From: Lineus longissimus
Lineage: Eukaryota > Nemertea > Pilidiophora > Heteronemertea > Lineidae
Length of the DNA stretch: 64,000 nt
Direction: 5' to 3'
Assembly: GCF_910592395.1 (NCBI RefSeq)
Contig: NC_088315.1
Coordinates: 3,288,501 to 3,352,500, forward strand
In this document: piece after piece, positions 38,223 through 52,134 of the stretch
How positions within the stretch are numbered: the stretch's first letter is position 1
Layout of the letters: each line of letters begins with the position of its first letter
Made by a program: the position numbers and the translations under genes
The notes under the pieces: model-generated
Seen by the model: the letters and a program-made list of their open reading frames with translations, nothing else
The model's database searches: none
Told to the model about the DNA's origin: nothing

Positions 38223-39456
38223 CAGCGCCCTTGGTCAAAACCCTTAATCTCTGGATCAAGACATCCAAGATGGCGACAATTGATCAATTGCAGTGTCTGA
38301 AATTTAAAATTTCATAACGAAATCAGCGCCTCTAGTGTCAAGATTGTTGCCGTGCGACCGCCATTTTGTACAAAATTATGATATTTTCCCGAAACTGCCG
38401 ATAAATTCCGACTGATTCCGAAGCAATTTTTAGTCAGATTATGAATTTACTGCCTTTGTAAGCACATAACAGACTCTAAATAACCAATACCATGATGCGA
38501 TTGGTTCCATATGTGATATTTTAAGTTTTTGAGCAAGTAATTTGGGAACTCTTTTAAATCCGCAATGACCGTTAACCTCTTGTTGTATTGATACACGATC
38601 CGCAAGTCTGCCAGCGTTGAAAGTCGGCACTGACGAAATTTGGAGTTTTGATTTGGATCATGTGACTTTCGGTGGGTGTACAACTGCCTCGCTTTCGAGC
38701 GTTTCTTGCAAATGGCGGCCATCTTCCGAGAGTGACTAGGAATTTGGATTAATTTCCACAAATATACCATCATTCCATCAATATTTTAGAAGTTATACCT
38801 CTCACATTGATAGAGTGTAAGTAGACCAACCCATGAATAAGACTTTGTGGGTGGGTTTGCCAAGCGTAACTGCAGAAAAGAGTGACAGTTTCGAAAATTC
38901 AAGAAAGCAAAAAACCGGCCCCCCTCCCCTCTCGGCCGCCCGGTTCCTCCCCTCCTATCGAGCCGCCCCAATCCTCCCTGTCCCTCCCTTCTGCTTCTAT
39001 CTATTCCTTGTGTAGCAGTGCAAATTGTGTTAATTTGATGTGCGCGTTCAGAATGAACGGCCACATACATGTTATCACCATGTTGATGTTCGATGTTTGT
39101 TGGCCTTAATTTTTGATGCTCAGGACGACAGGACTCGGGAGCCTCTGAGGAGGTGAGGAGTCCTGTGTCAGTGTGTGTGCTGTGGTCCTGGGTATCATGT
39201 CAATTGTCATGTATGTATTTGGGCCTTGTCATGTTATCCCATGTCAAATGATGTAAGGCAGGGAGAGACGAGTAGGTTTATGGGGCGACAACTAACATAC
39301 ATGTACGGGGGCCTAGGCCCAAGGGGCAAGGGCAAATTTGACTTGTCCGGAAAGAAACGATCTATAAGGATGAAGATGAAGGGCAAGGCTTCTGATTCGG
39401 GTACTGTAAAGGCGGTACTGTAATTCAATATCCCTTTCAGGTGACAAAAAAGCAAG

Positions 39457-42400
39457 ATGCCGACTGTGAAAGGAGATGCGATGCGTGGCCTTGCGGTCTT
39501 CATATCAGATATTAGAAATTGTGAGTAGTTTTGTCACAGTCATACTCGGAAATTAGTGCTGTCACCCCTTGCATCTAATTCTGAGAATTTGACCATCTAG
39601 TAGTCCCAGGCGCAAGAAAAGACTGTAGTTGCTGAGCAACAGAAAGAATATAACTAGTCTACAAAAGTTGTAAAAATGATACACTTACTCTTCGTCTTAA
39701 GTTCGAGACATGAATTAGAAATGGTGTATTGCTTGGATGGAATAAAGTGAAGACTATTGCCAGTATCGGAGGCAAAAGGAATACATCAAGAAGTGTTTGT
39801 GCTATACCAAACTTTCTAACGCTGTGAGGTTTATAGCAGAAATTTGTGTTCGTGGTCAGATGACTCGGATTAGTCTCAGCCCTCATATTTCAACTGCTGT
39901 TTGAATAATCTATTCTAAGTGAATGACTCTGTTTTTTCCATATTTTCAGGTAAAAGTAAAGAGGCTGAAATAAAAAGAATAAACAAAGAACTGGCAAATA
40001 TAAGATCTAAATTTAAAGGTAAGTCAATCTTTTGTCTTCTCAAAAGTAATACATGTAATATCGAGCTTTCCATTCCAAGTCATCTTGAGATGTAGACATG
40101 TATTGTGGGATGCCCTGGGTGTTCTGTTTAGAGTGCCCTACCTGCATTCTACAGCCACACAGTGTCTTGTTTGAACGTTGCCACTTTGCTCTCTATCCGC
40201 AAATGAAGCTGAGGTGTGCGCCATCTCCTTGACACCCCACAACATATGTCTGTGGATACCTCTAACAGATAGGTTCTTGAGTCTCTTTGAAAAGGAATTG
40301 ACAGTATTTCAAAATCTATTGGATGGAGGCAGGGCAATAGAATAAGCAGTCAGTTTTGTGCACCTTTCCAAGCATGTGATTTGCTGGAAGGAGTCCGGTC
40401 AAGTTGCACTATATTTTGAGTATGTAAATCTTATCAGCATGATACACATACAGTTTCTCATAGAGCCACCTGTTGTGTCATTCTGTCTTCCCAAGCTGTG
40501 CTCCCAGTATAATGTAACATCCAGCACAATTGTCAGAAAGTACATGTTAGCTCATGATATCATGTTGAGACATCATGTTAACGTGATGTTTACTCTACAT
40601 TATGATTTTAAATGCACAATAATGTATAACAGACTACATGTCAACATGCTGTCAGTTAACATGCTTTCTAACAACCAGGTTCTGGCTCCTCCATAGTCAG
40701 GTAATCAGTGAAGGAAACTGATGTAATCTCTCCTGCCATCTATCATGTCTGCGGCTTTATTGGTCACTGTCAAATCTCAAGGGGATTATTGATTAGAGCC
40801 TGACGAGAGTGGTATGCTAGGAATTACTGTCATAGAGTGCTGTCCACTCTCTTGGCTGATTTTTGCATTAATTGTGAGGTATATAGTGTACATGTTCGCA
40901 AAAGGAAATAATCTTTTGACTGATAAGTGTCTGATTCTTCATGGTCCTGAAGTTCCAGTGTACAGTAGATTTGTAAGACCAATTATACTACAATTCAGCA
41001 GTTAGCCAATGTACTGGTACATGCAATCATCAGAGCAAATCTTGATGAATGAATTACGACACATTTGCCTCATCTACCACTAACCAGTAAAAATCTTTTG
41101 AAACTGATCTAATCTATTGTGCCATCTATCATGTGTGTGGCTTTATTGGTAGACATCCGCAGGAGATTATTGATTGTGATCAAGGAGTGTTGTGCAGGAT
41201 GTAGTATGGTCGAAGGTTGTCCATATTCTCATGGCTACATTCCGCTAGAGTAGGTCAAAAGGAAGTGTGTCTACTTGACCTAATTGATGATAGTGGTATG
41301 CCGCAATAGTGGAACCGATTGATGAATGGGTTTGCATTTCCCAAAGGTCACAAATTTCCATCGCCAAGCAGTAAAAACTATTTTCCAGCTGCCATTAATG
41401 TTTGCTTACACGTATATGTTTTACCGATTCTCTGCTGACAGGATCAGTGTTCTTCATAGGCTTTGTATGATACATGTAGTGTTAATCACCCTGAAATTCT
41501 TGTATGCCACTCACTCATGCAAATTTTGTGCAGAGAACTCGGCATGTCTGATCATTGTTTCACTGACCTTCAAAAGTCATGGATTAGTCATTTTCTTACT
41601 GCAGTTGATCTTCACCTATGTGGCTTTTGATATTTTTCAGGTGATAAAACTTTAGATGGCTACCAGAAGAAGAAATATGTTTGTAAACTTCTGTTCATCT
41701 TCCTTCTGGGCCACGACATTGACTTTGGTCACATGGAGGCAGTTAATCTCCTCAGTTCGAATAAATACACAGAAAAACAAATTGTGAGTATATCTCTCAA
41801 TAACAATATCATTTATCACTGACTGACATTGTTGATTTTTAAGTATAATTGAATTCTAAATCTAATTGAAAACGTATGTCATAATTATCTGTGACTGTAT
41901 ATAATTATCTGTTGTTGTATTTCCAATCTGTCATACATCATTATCCTGACTATCTGTCCCTGAGGTGACCGAGAAAACAAAAGCACTTCATGGGAATGCA
42001 TTCATGCCAGTTGGCTCAGTCAGGAGTTGGTTACATCTATTCCTGGCTGTCCCTGAATTATTGATGGCATTTGTTAGCTCTCAATACCTTAATGCATCAC
42101 CATATTGCTTTTCTCATCAATATTGACCTGTTAGTTTAGTCAATGTTTCAACTGACATTTATGTTCCATGTTCGATCTGTAGTTAAAGACACCAGTTAAT
42201 CCTTTTGGAAGGATGGTGTAGGCATGGTAGTGGGCTAATACCTTGATATGACATCGATTACCCAATGTTAACATTTCTTATGACTCATCCGTATCGAGTA
42301 TTGACCAGTTAGTTGAGTCAATGCCTCGAATGACATTTCTCTGACCTGATGTATGTTTGGTCTGTACTCCATCTAAGACTAAGTGTATAAATTAACCCTT

Positions 42401-45400
42401 TCTTTCTTTTCATTCAGGGTTATTTGTTTATATCTGTGCTGGTCAGTGCGAGCAGTGAGCTGATGAAGCTCGTAATCCAGTCAATAAAGAATGACCTTTC
42501 CAGCCGGAATCCAACCCACATATGCCTTGCCCTGCAATGTGTAGCCAACATTGGAAGTCGGGAAATGGCCGAGGCTCTCATGGGGGATATTCCAAAGTTA
42601 CTTGTGTCTGGGTAAGAATTTCGTATTGACAATAGTATTGACAAAAGTATTGACAATAGTATTGACAATAGTATTGACAAAACTCTTGAGAGTAGAACTT
42701 CTCTAAGGCCTGGTCCACAGTGAGAAGATATCCTTATTTTTATTGATTCCTCTTTCTACTCGGCAAGTTATTTCTTGACTAGCCTCTTGGGCATAGGAGT
42801 GGGTAAAATCAATGAAAATAATTGAGAAAATAGCTGCTGGTCTAATTTCAAGTTCTATTTATAAGGTACTTCACTGATGGCTTTGGGTTTGTATCAATTA
42901 GTGTTTCTCATTTTAAAACCCTTTGGCTATTAATAATGGATGAAGACTTTTACAATCAGATAGGCTATGGGATGACTACTCTAACTTTAGTTCTGGAAAG
43001 AGCAATGCACCATATCCCTCAGAAAAAAGTGTCCCAGTATTCAAGTATCTGAGAGGCAGAACATTTGCTGTGGAAGATGAATCTTTATACTGAAACTGAT
43101 TACTGCTCACATGTACTTTCGCAATCCTAGACATAGTACTGAAGTATGTGGACAAAACAAATATTGATCTTTCATTCAGGCTTCTATTCATGTGGTGATG
43201 CTGTAACTAGTCCCACTGGGTTTGAATGATTGTGTTTCCAAGGTGGCAGTGGTTTTCATGTACATGTTGTACATACTAACTAAAGTTATAATCAATGAAA
43301 TAATTTAGCTTGTGGGCTCTTTTGTTGTACTGTCAATCATAGCAGTTTTTGTGGATATTTTGCTTTTTGCACTTTTCATAGCTCCAGTAAATAATTTTAA
43401 ATGCGAGGGGCAACCAAACTTGATGTCCTAAAAAACTGATTGGGATCATTCACATTTTTTCAGGGACACCATCGACAGCGTAAAACAGAGCGCAGCTCTC
43501 TGTCTTCTCCGGCTACAACGTACATCACCAGACCTGGTCCAGATGGGCGAATGGACGTCACGTGTCATCCACTTACTAAACGACCAGCACATGGGCGTGG
43601 TCACAGCCGCGGTCAGTCTTATAGAAGCCCTTGTGAAGAAAAATCCTGATGAATATAAAGGCTGCGTCTCTTTAGCTGTGTCAAGGTTGAGTCGAGTAAG
43701 TAAACACATAGATATAGTTTGATTTTAATATTTCTCCAAATTTTACCTTCTATTAGAATTTTAGCTTTGATCTCAAATTGTAAAGTTGTGTTTCTTTTGT
43801 TTCAGATCGTCACATCATCATACACTGACCTTCAAGACTACACTTACTACTTTGTACCAGCACCGTGGCTGTCAGTCAAGCTGATACGATTATTGCAATA
43901 CTACCCACCTCCAGGTAATATACACCGTCCGATGATAATGTTTAAGGCGTCTGCTTAGTGACCGGAAGCTCAAAGGTTTGAGATCTGTTCATAGCTCTTT
44001 CAGATGGAATCAGTTGGTTGCTTGCCAGCTAGTAAAATATCGGATGCAAATGGATGTAGATTCAAGGTTGTGTATTGGATATTCCAATGTCCTTGCTGTC
44101 AGTGTTTGTATAACTATTCCTTATAGATGTTTCAATATCTCTCTTTACAGAGGACCCTGCCGTTAAAACGCGACTAACAGAATGTCTAGAAACTATTTTG
44201 AACAAAGCCCAAGAGCCGCCGAAATCGAAGAAGGTGCAGCACTCTAACGCCAAAAACGCTGTACTATTTGAAGCCATAAATCTAATCATCCACATGGACA
44301 GTGATCCTAACCTTCTAGTCAGGGCATGTAATCAGCTCGGGCAGTTCTTACAACATAGAGAAACTAACCTCAGGTACATCATTCATCTTTCATCACCACT
44401 CCATGATCCCTCAACGCAGCCTTGTCATTTTCGAAGCCATTTTACTCTTGTGTCTGTCAATCCCACATCACTAAACTTTTGGCTACTGCAGCCTACATGA
44501 GGAATGTCGCCCAAATTGTCACCTGCACAAACCTGTGCTGTTGTCTACATCTTTGAAGAATCAGTGCTTGTCAGCCTAGTACAGTACTTACTGCATACTG
44601 AACTGCTGATATCAATGGTACTTATATTGATGGGCCAGGCTCTAAACCAGATCTTCTTCAGTTTGATTCCAAGCATGATGACCTCGATTTTATCTTCCAT
44701 ATTTTCGACGCTTGCAAAACACTTAACCTTCGTCCTCCTTTCAGATACCTTGCCTTAGAAAGCATGTGTTTGTTGGCCACATCAGAGTTTTCCCACGAAG
44801 CCGTGAAGAAACACCAGGAAACAGTCATCAATGCATTAAAAACTGAACGGGACGTGAGCGTGCGACAAAGAGCGGTCGATTTACTCTACGCCATGTGCGA
44901 CAGATCTAACGCCGAAGAAATCGTTTCTGAAATGTTATCATATCTGGAAACGGCTGATTATTCAATAAGAGAAGAAATGGTGAGCGGTTCTTTTATTCTT
45001 TCTCTGCTGTAGTGTAGGATTCTTGGGCTCTCACAGTTTCTGAATGAGAGTTTAATAAACATAGTTAAAAGTATCACTACATGAGTTCCTATGCCAGGGC
45101 AGGCTTAAGCTTGAAGAGGGGGGAAACGTTTTTATTTGAGAATTTATCATGGTTTTCCTGTGATGAACAAAATAATTTGATCTCATTTTTTTCCAAATCT
45201 TGCCTAGGTGTTGAAAGTGGCCATCTTAGCGGAGAAATATGCAGTCGATTACACATGGTACGTGGATGTCATCTTGAACCTGATCAGAATAGCGGGAGAT
45301 TACGTGAGCGAAGAAGTCTGGTACCGAGTCATACAGATTGTTATCAACCGAGATGATGTTCAGGGCTATGCAGCAAAGACAGTATTTGAGGTAAGACAAA

Positions 45401-48400
45401 GAAACCATTGTGCGGTGGTGTAGTGATGACAGGGCCCGACTCCTCACCAAAAGGTTGTTGGTACGACAACTCATCAGAGTAACTTAATTCCCGACCAACG
45501 GCAAGGAATTCTCCTTGCTCTACTTACTGTGTTAAGGTATTGTAATACTGCAGTCTACTGTAGAATAGTTCAAACCTTTATGTTATCTTTCTTCAGGCAT
45601 TACAAGCTCCTGCTTGCCATGAAAATATGGTGAAGGTTGGTGGATACATTCTTGGTGAATTTGGAAACTTGATAGCCGGAGACCCTAGATCAAGGTTAGT
45701 ATTGTGCGAAGAAGTATGGAGGGCTGGTACCATGATGTTGGGCAACTAGAAAAGCTGAAGAAATTCTCTTCATAGGCAAGACTGTTGGCTGTCTTTATGA
45801 TGTACAAGATGTTGACTTAAATCCAGTGTTTTTCTGGTTTCAGTCCCTCAGTGCAGTTCCAGTTGTTACACAGCAAGTTCCACCTGTGCAGTGGCGCCAC
45901 CAAAGGCCTCATCCTCTCGACGTATGTGAAATTCATCAACCTCTTCCCGGAGATCAAGAACCAGATACAGGATATTCTCGGCCATGACAACCAGCTGAGA
46001 AACTCCGACGTGGAGCTACAGCAGCGATCGATCGAGTATCTGCGATTAACATCTATCACCACTGCTGATGTTTTGGTAAGCATACTGTAAACAGCATAGT
46101 TTTTGAGGATATTGCGATTAACGTTGATTTGTGGAATTTCCCTTTCCCAGTAGATTGGTGTGTATTTAAACGCCACCTTGGGAGGCAGAATGAAAATGCT
46201 TTATGAGTTCAGCTGCACATGAAGCCTCAAGTCACACACTAACTATAAAATTTATGATTGCAGGCGACTGTCTTGGAAGAAATGCCTCCGTTCCCAGAGC
46301 GAGAGTCGTCAATTTTAGCCAAACTGAAGAAGAAAAAGCCTTCGAGTGTGAAGGAGGGTGGTGAGGGGCGCCCACATCCCCATCCTCGCGCTGAGATGAA
46401 TAACGCAGAGTCTGGTGCACCGGCTCCACCAGTGACTGCTGTGGTAAGTATACAGTACTTCGGCCACGTTATATGCAAATCCTTCTTTCCGTTCGACAAA
46501 TAAATCAGTAAACTGAATACATAATGATCTTGAATAATCATGATTACCTTTGTATGAAATGGACGCCATAAGTTGTTTTGAAAGTTTCTTCATCTACTTT
46601 CAGCCTCCCTTGCAGATGTCAAGCCCCAGCACCCCTGGTTCAGCTACGCAGTCTGCAGACCTTCTAGGTCTTGGTATGCCTGTGACAAATCAAGCCAACA
46701 CTGCCCCACCACAGAACAATGCTGCTCTCTTGGTGGATATCCTTGGGAATGCTGGGGAAACACCCAAAAATGGAATGCCGAATGATACTGGTGGACTTGG
46801 CAATTCGTTCAACATTGATGACGATTCATTTACCAGGTACGTGTAGGAGAAATCAATTTGAGGTCAATTCATGCTCCACATTGTTGAAATTATTACTTTT
46901 ACTTCAACTATGATGGCTCCACTAATTCCATGATTGCTTAAGATGATCTGTTTTTAATTTCAGATTTATTTCCAAAAATAACGGTGTTTTGTTTGAGAAT
47001 GACCTCATCCAGGTTGGTCTCAAGTCGGAATATCGGCAAAATCTTGGAAGGTTTGGAATGTACTACGGAAATAAGACAAGTTTCCCATTACAAGAATTCA
47101 GCACGGACTTCACTTATCCTGGCGACTCTAACACTGATATCCTTTTGATGACAACAACAATATTCGCTCCTGATTTATTGTAGGTTTTCTGATGTTCTGC
47201 TAAAGGCCCCAACTCCCAATTTATAGGATTTGGAACTACTCTGAGCAACTTTGCTGTTTCTGCTTTAAGTTTACAAGTGATTCCCTTGTCAGTCAGTCAG
47301 GCAGTTGCCTTGCCCTCCAAGATCAAGGCACAAATGATGTGCTGTATGAGCTGCTACTGGAGGCATGATGTCGTACTGATCAGCATTCCCCCCATTTGCA
47401 AGAATTATTCCCTCGCCTTCATACCGTTATTGTTGACCAAGCACTTTGAACTTTTCGAATAGATTACTCTATGGACAACTCCAGGCAACCCTTTCTTCCT
47501 TAACCAAGCTCACAGTTGAATGTCCAGTTGAAGCCAGTCCCTACACTAGTAGAAGGAGGTGCCCAGTGTCAACAGTTGATCAACATCGAGTGTATAAAGG
47601 AATTCAAGGATGCACCCATACTCAATGTACACTTTAGGTAAGTCATGATCTTAGGCCGAAAGATCATAATGTACAAGGGAATGAAATCCTTTATTGATAA
47701 TCAGTACTCAGCAAAGACTTGGCAGACACACTATTTCTGGACTTAGATCCATTTACATATTGTCACTTCACATGCAGAATATCGAGCTTAGAATTTTCAG
47801 TGGGGTCCTCGGGGGGGGGGGGGGGAAGAACGTGGATGACAGTATAAATCACTCTTCAATTTTGGGTGCAGACATGTTACCTCTCCTTGAGCTCTGTATT
47901 CAAAATCTCGTCCTTGAGCTCTTGATTCAAAATCCAACAAAAAGGTCATTTTTGCTGCTTAGATTATATGCCAGTTTTGTTGTCTTGTTCGATTCCTTAC
48001 ACCTCTCACATTTCCTATACAGATACAGTGGTACTCCTCAGAATATCTCCATTAAGCTGCCAGTGATGGTCAACAAGTTCCTCGGACCTGCAGAGATGAA
48101 GAAGGAAGATTTCTTTTTACGGTGGAAACAGCTTAACCTGTGAGTAGTTGTAGCGGTAACTACACGAAGAACATCATACGCAGTGAGCAAATTGTCACTA
48201 AAGCTCAACAGAAATGTGACCTATCATTTCATATGTATCATTGTGTCATTGTTTTGGCCGAGTACGCTCAAAAATGCTATGTCGTTGACCTTTTTCTCCT
48301 TTCTTCAGGCCTGAACAGGAAGCTCAGAGTATTTTCAAGGCCAAGTTTACCATGGACCAAGAGCAAATAAATGCTAAGGTATCTACATTGTTAATTAGTT

Positions 48401-48978
48401 CAGGTGACAAATCTTGCTGGGGCTTACCTCCATGACAACAAAATTTACATTTCCTTTTCCTTGATGACTTGACCAAAAGATGGTGATGGTTAGAGTCTCA
48501 TTCACTTGACAAAGTTGGGAAGTTGTATTCCATCACTTTGCTGCAATAAAACATATTTTTCTGATGTTTCTCTTTCAGTTGATAGCCTATGGCATGACTT
48601 TGCTCGAGGGAATTGATCCCAACCCTGAGAATTACGTAGCAGCGGGTATATTACATACACGAGATCAACAAATAGGATGTCTTCTCCGGTTAGAACCTAA
48701 TAAACAGACACAGGTAAGGGTTGAAAATAAATTTGAGGGTGGAAGTAACATCTCCGTTTGGGTATATCAATGACTGGGATTGACATTTTGAAATTAGGAG
48801 ATCACTGTGCCTTTGTGTAGATGTCATAGATACGATTGGCTATGGTGGTCCGTGATAGGCAGAAAAGAATTTTAATCTGTTTCTTCTCGCTCTGTTTCAG
48901 TTGTTCCGCCTGACTCTACACTCAACTAAACAACTTGTTAGTACACAACTGTGTGAATTGCTCGAGACTCAGCTGTAA
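39457..48978 (+). CDS. AP2A: AP-2 complex subunit alpha (alpha-adaptin)
   Basis: Large subunit of the AP-2 clathrin adaptor at the plasma membrane; the trunk binds the sigma and beta subunits and PtdIns(4,5)P2, and the ear recruits endocytic accessory proteins. Nineteen coding exons, 963 aa: 39457-39520, 39950-40018, 41641-41783, 42418-42611, 43464-43695, 43806-43914, 44151-44373, 44745-44979, 45208-45390, 45597-45694, 45844-46075, 46264-46443, 46604-46836, 46964-47136, 47514-47637, 48023-48139, 48309-48378, 48579-48713, 48901-48978. The N-terminus [21 protein letters not shown] and segments such as [19 protein letters not shown] and [10 protein letters not shown] are almost identical to vertebrate alpha-adaptins. 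The length fits (human ~940-977). The hinge (~620-735) is Pro/Gly/Asn-rich, and the ear ends [10 protein letters not shown]. The junction 47136/47514 is an AT-AC intron. It is preceded by at least one untranslated exon (acceptor at 39440). Confidence 0.97.
40724..41240. repeat. Diverged direct duplication within AP2A intron 2
   Basis: About 135 bp at 40724-40860 is similar to 41111-41240; both contain GCCATCTATCATGT followed by CGGCTTTATTGG-like and GATTATTGATT sequence. Noncoding. An unrelated looser pair lies in intron 3, at 42121-42200 and 42300-42400 (TATTGACC-GTTAGTT-AGTCAATG). Confidence 0.6.
47137..47513 (+). other. AT-AC intron with U12-type signals in AP2A
   Basis: The intron begins ATATCCTTTT, matching the U12-type 5' splice site. 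It ends AC after a TTCCTTAAC branch-point motif at 47496-47504, whose branch adenosine lies about ten bases from the 3' end. Joining the exons gives [15 protein letters not shown], colinear with alpha-adaptins. The split codon G|AG restores phase exactly. No GT donor between the last conserved residue and the stop at 47181 gives a working junction. Confidence 0.9.
47809..47824 (+). repeat. Poly-G run in AP2A intron
   Basis: About 15 consecutive G residues lie in the intron between 47637 and 48023. The exact length may be unreliable in the assembly. Confidence 0.8.
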
Positions 48979-49167
48979 CACAGGAGTAGGTCATAAGACA
49001 AGGACTTGCAATCTCGTCACATATTTCATGGATGGACAGAAAATACCGCGTTACTTTGATGCAACTATTAATCACTGTTTATGTAACCGTAATGATTGAT
49101 GGATTTGACCTGAGAGATACATGTAACCAAGAATGGATTTTAGCGAAATTCAGATCACTATTGTTTG

Positions 49168-49345
49168 TGGAAATGTAACCATGGTAGCTGAGGTAACCGT
49201 GCTAATGTAACCATGGTAACTGGTAGGTGTAACCATGGTAGCTGAGGTAACCGTGCTAATGTAACCATGGTAACTGGTAGATGTAACCATGGTAGCTGAG
49301 GTAACCGTGCTAATGTACCCATGGTAACTGGTAGATGTAACCATG
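49168..49345 (+). repeat. 60-bp tandem repeat in the AP2A 3' region
   Basis: Three copies of a ~60-bp unit built from GTAACCATGGTAGCTGAGG, then TAACCGTGCTAATG, then TAACCATGGTAACTGGTAG. The unit is itself made of GTAACC(A/G)TG(G/C)TA submotifs containing the palindrome TTACCATGGTAA. Confidence 0.9.
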
Positions 49346-51972
49346 GTAACCAGAAGTGAATATAGTGACAGGATAATTCAGCTTTGTATAAGAGATATAC
49401 CCATTATATAACCACAAATGAATTAATGCTGTCGAAATACTGGTCTAGCCACGATCAACTTGACTTGACCGTCTCCGTTTTCAGCGGTGTTGTCGAGTGG
49501 TTTTAAATTCCAGTTGAAGTCCTTCAGTCATCTGCTGGAGAAGCTGTGGCAACTTGATTCAGTCATTTTCAACTGTTCATGTGCTTCTCAACTTGACCTT
49601 GACCTGTGGGTTTGAATTTGCGTTGAAGTTGTAAACGTTTGCAGACATCCAGGTCATGAGTGGAGACTGACTACAGTAGTATTTGAAACCGGTTGTTTGG
49701 GTGGTTACAAAATACTTCAAACCTTTCAACAGAATGTGTTAATAGATGACAATATAAACGCATATCATTATTTTGACCACGCATCATGATGAACAAACAC
49801 TTTGGTTGACATATACAGTTAAGAAATGCCATCATAGGAGATCACAATTTGATCACCTGTTTTGCGAAAGTGAACAAGTGCAACCACCAGTCAAACCACC
49901 TCCACTGTTTTGACGTGCATTGTACTGTTTTTTGTCACTACGTGTATTTGTGAATCAAAGTGGACATTTGTATTTGTATTTCTAGCTACTGCAAGCATTA
50001 TGTACAGGGGCAGTGTAATCATAGAGGTTATTATATGTCTAGAGATCTTTGAATGTATGCAAAAACTTAGTTTTGTATCTAGTAGATATAATGATCAATC
50101 TTGTGTATGTTTTGTAAATGAAGTTGGACAGGTTACAGAAAGATTGTTTGATTCACTGAATGAACTTCATCAGTTGGTTGAGACGTGTTATTACCTTGGG
50201 TCAGAGAATGTGTCGTAAAAAATGTGAAATTTTGGGATGTAGGAATACGAGAGACACAAGTTCCTTTAAGAATCCATGCCAATTAGTTCAGTCTCTTCCA
50301 TATCCTTCAGAAGAACAGTTTGATAATCAAAGGGCATGTCCAAATTGTTTGGCCATTGTGATTGCCAAGATCATGTGCTAGCTTTGTACAATTTAAGGTG
50401 CAGTTGGAAATAAATTGAAAATACGATATTTCATGGCGTATTTGAGCAGTTTCAGACGGAATAGTTTTCACCAACGTTTGGAATCGAGCCCAGTTCATAA
50501 TTCATTGTGGTTCCTGTTTCATTATCAGGATCTTGTTATAATGGCAGGTGGGATGATTGGAGAGGTCAAGGTCATTTCAAAATGACTTCGTGAAAAGCTG
50601 AGGTGAGATTTTACCAAGGTTGTTAGAAGGTTGAGACCAGAGACTTAAAATCTTCTCCTTTAATATAGGTCAATCACCAGGATATGAGTTGGTTAGCAAT
50701 AACCAAGTTCCTATATTTGTATAGTAATACATAGTGAATGTAAAATGTAAAGATAGACAAAATAGATTAAAATAGCTTTATTCGAGCAATGTGTAAATGT
50801 AAACTGTATAGTGATATAATTCACCTTGGCAGTAGTTTTCACGAGAAATGAACCTAACTGTGTACCTGCTGTATAGTGATTTTGGTCTTGAAGTATAAGA
50901 TGTGACATGTTCTGTACACTGTTATTTAGTCCCTGCGGTCAATATTTAGTACAGCGTTCGCAAACAATTATCAGATTTACCTTTCAAATTTCCTCAATTT
51001 GGTTACTTTGATAAATTCCATTGAAAATGTTCAATTAAATGATTATATTGATTAGTTATAATTGTATGGTTATCTAGTGTCGATGAGATATGGATTTCAA
51101 TATGAAATGTTAGTAATTTTGTTTTTTATTGACACAAATTGAACAGGGGTGTGTTGGATATACAATATACACTAGTGTTTTATTCAGAGTCACGGAAGTC
51201 ACAATAATTTTCTCATGAGATTTGTCGCTATACTGGTCTGGGTTGTTCAAATCCATGATAACTTTAACGGAGTCTGAGCATGAAAAATTTTAATGGGATA
51301 CTGAGATAATGTCTTTAAGGATACTTAATGAAGCCGTCATGGATAATGTGAATTATGTGCTTTTGAACAACCCTGCCTTATATTATCTTTGTGTTCGACT
51401 CTGCCGTTCCCCTGTCAAGGTGTTGCCAAACTATGTGGCAAAATATTTTTACAACGATTTTGATTTTGTTCTGTATTCAAATATGCTTTATATGCTTTGC
51501 TTGATAACCTAATTAATACAGTATCCATTCCTGTCTTGTGTCAAGAAAAGTGATTGAAATAATTATCAGTAAATAATTGCATGAAAAGTAAAGATTGTCA
51601 TTAAGTTCATTTGGTTATTTGCATGCCTGATGGCGACCACCCTAGATATTGTCATCGAAGTAAGTCGCCTCGGAACACCCCATCCGAGGCCTCCTCTCCT
51701 AAACAAAGTACATTTCACCACAATCCCTCGGCGTATGAGATGTGGCCCTGGACAATGGTCAGTGAACTTTGGTCAGTGAACTATTTTGGTTTATAACTTG
51801 TTTATATAGTTAATGTCAAGTGGAATATAAAGTGTGTCTTGATTTGTTGAACATTCCTGACATTGGTTTCAAATTTACCAGATTCCTGTAATGATCATGT
51901 TAGGGATGTGCAAATTTGATATTTGGAATGTGTACATATGAATTGGCTGTGCAAGTAGATGTAGTTAATGCA

Positions 51973-52134
51973 GCAGTCAATTTGACCCGATTACCCCCCT
52001 TCTTAGGCAATGGTCACTTTTCCCCTTAACACTTATTCACACTGACCGTGAGTATGTCCCGGTTTACAGTTATTCGACACCAATTTAGTGGTGACCCCCC
52101 TAAGAAGGGGTGTGCTCGGGTCACATTGACTGCA
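51973..52134. repeat. Inverted repeat with ~35-bp arms
   Basis: The left arm GCAGTCAATTTGACCCGA and CCCCTTCTTAGG faces a right arm CCTAAGAAGGGG and TCGGGTCACATTGACTGC. The interior of about 85-90 bp also shows weaker self-complementarity. It looks like a short nonautonomous foldback element. Confidence 0.75.

Larger units (their letters stand above)
35373..39456. promoter_or_regulatory. Divergent intergenic region, DCDC1 / AP2A
   Basis: About 4 kb lies between the proposed ATGs of the two genes. It holds a foldback element (36149-36357), a minisatellite (~36530-36960) and an inverted repeat (~38024-38222). A minus-strand donor (AAAG then GTAAGT) at 37663-37664 could end an untranslated first exon of DCDC1. 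For AP2A, an acceptor directly before 39441 shows that an upstream untranslated exon must exist; a possible donor lies near 39150. Confidence 0.45.

Noticed and set aside
47137-47183. Premature stop truncating alpha-adaptin after PGDSNT
   Set aside because: The following sequence is intronic (AT-AC intron), and the ear domain continues from 47514.
47446-47637. Frame [18 protein letters not shown] as the AP2A ear continuation
   Set aside because: The superficial likeness to LQTQLAVQTKRV is in the wrong frame; the U12-type junction gives the conserved sequence in the right frame.
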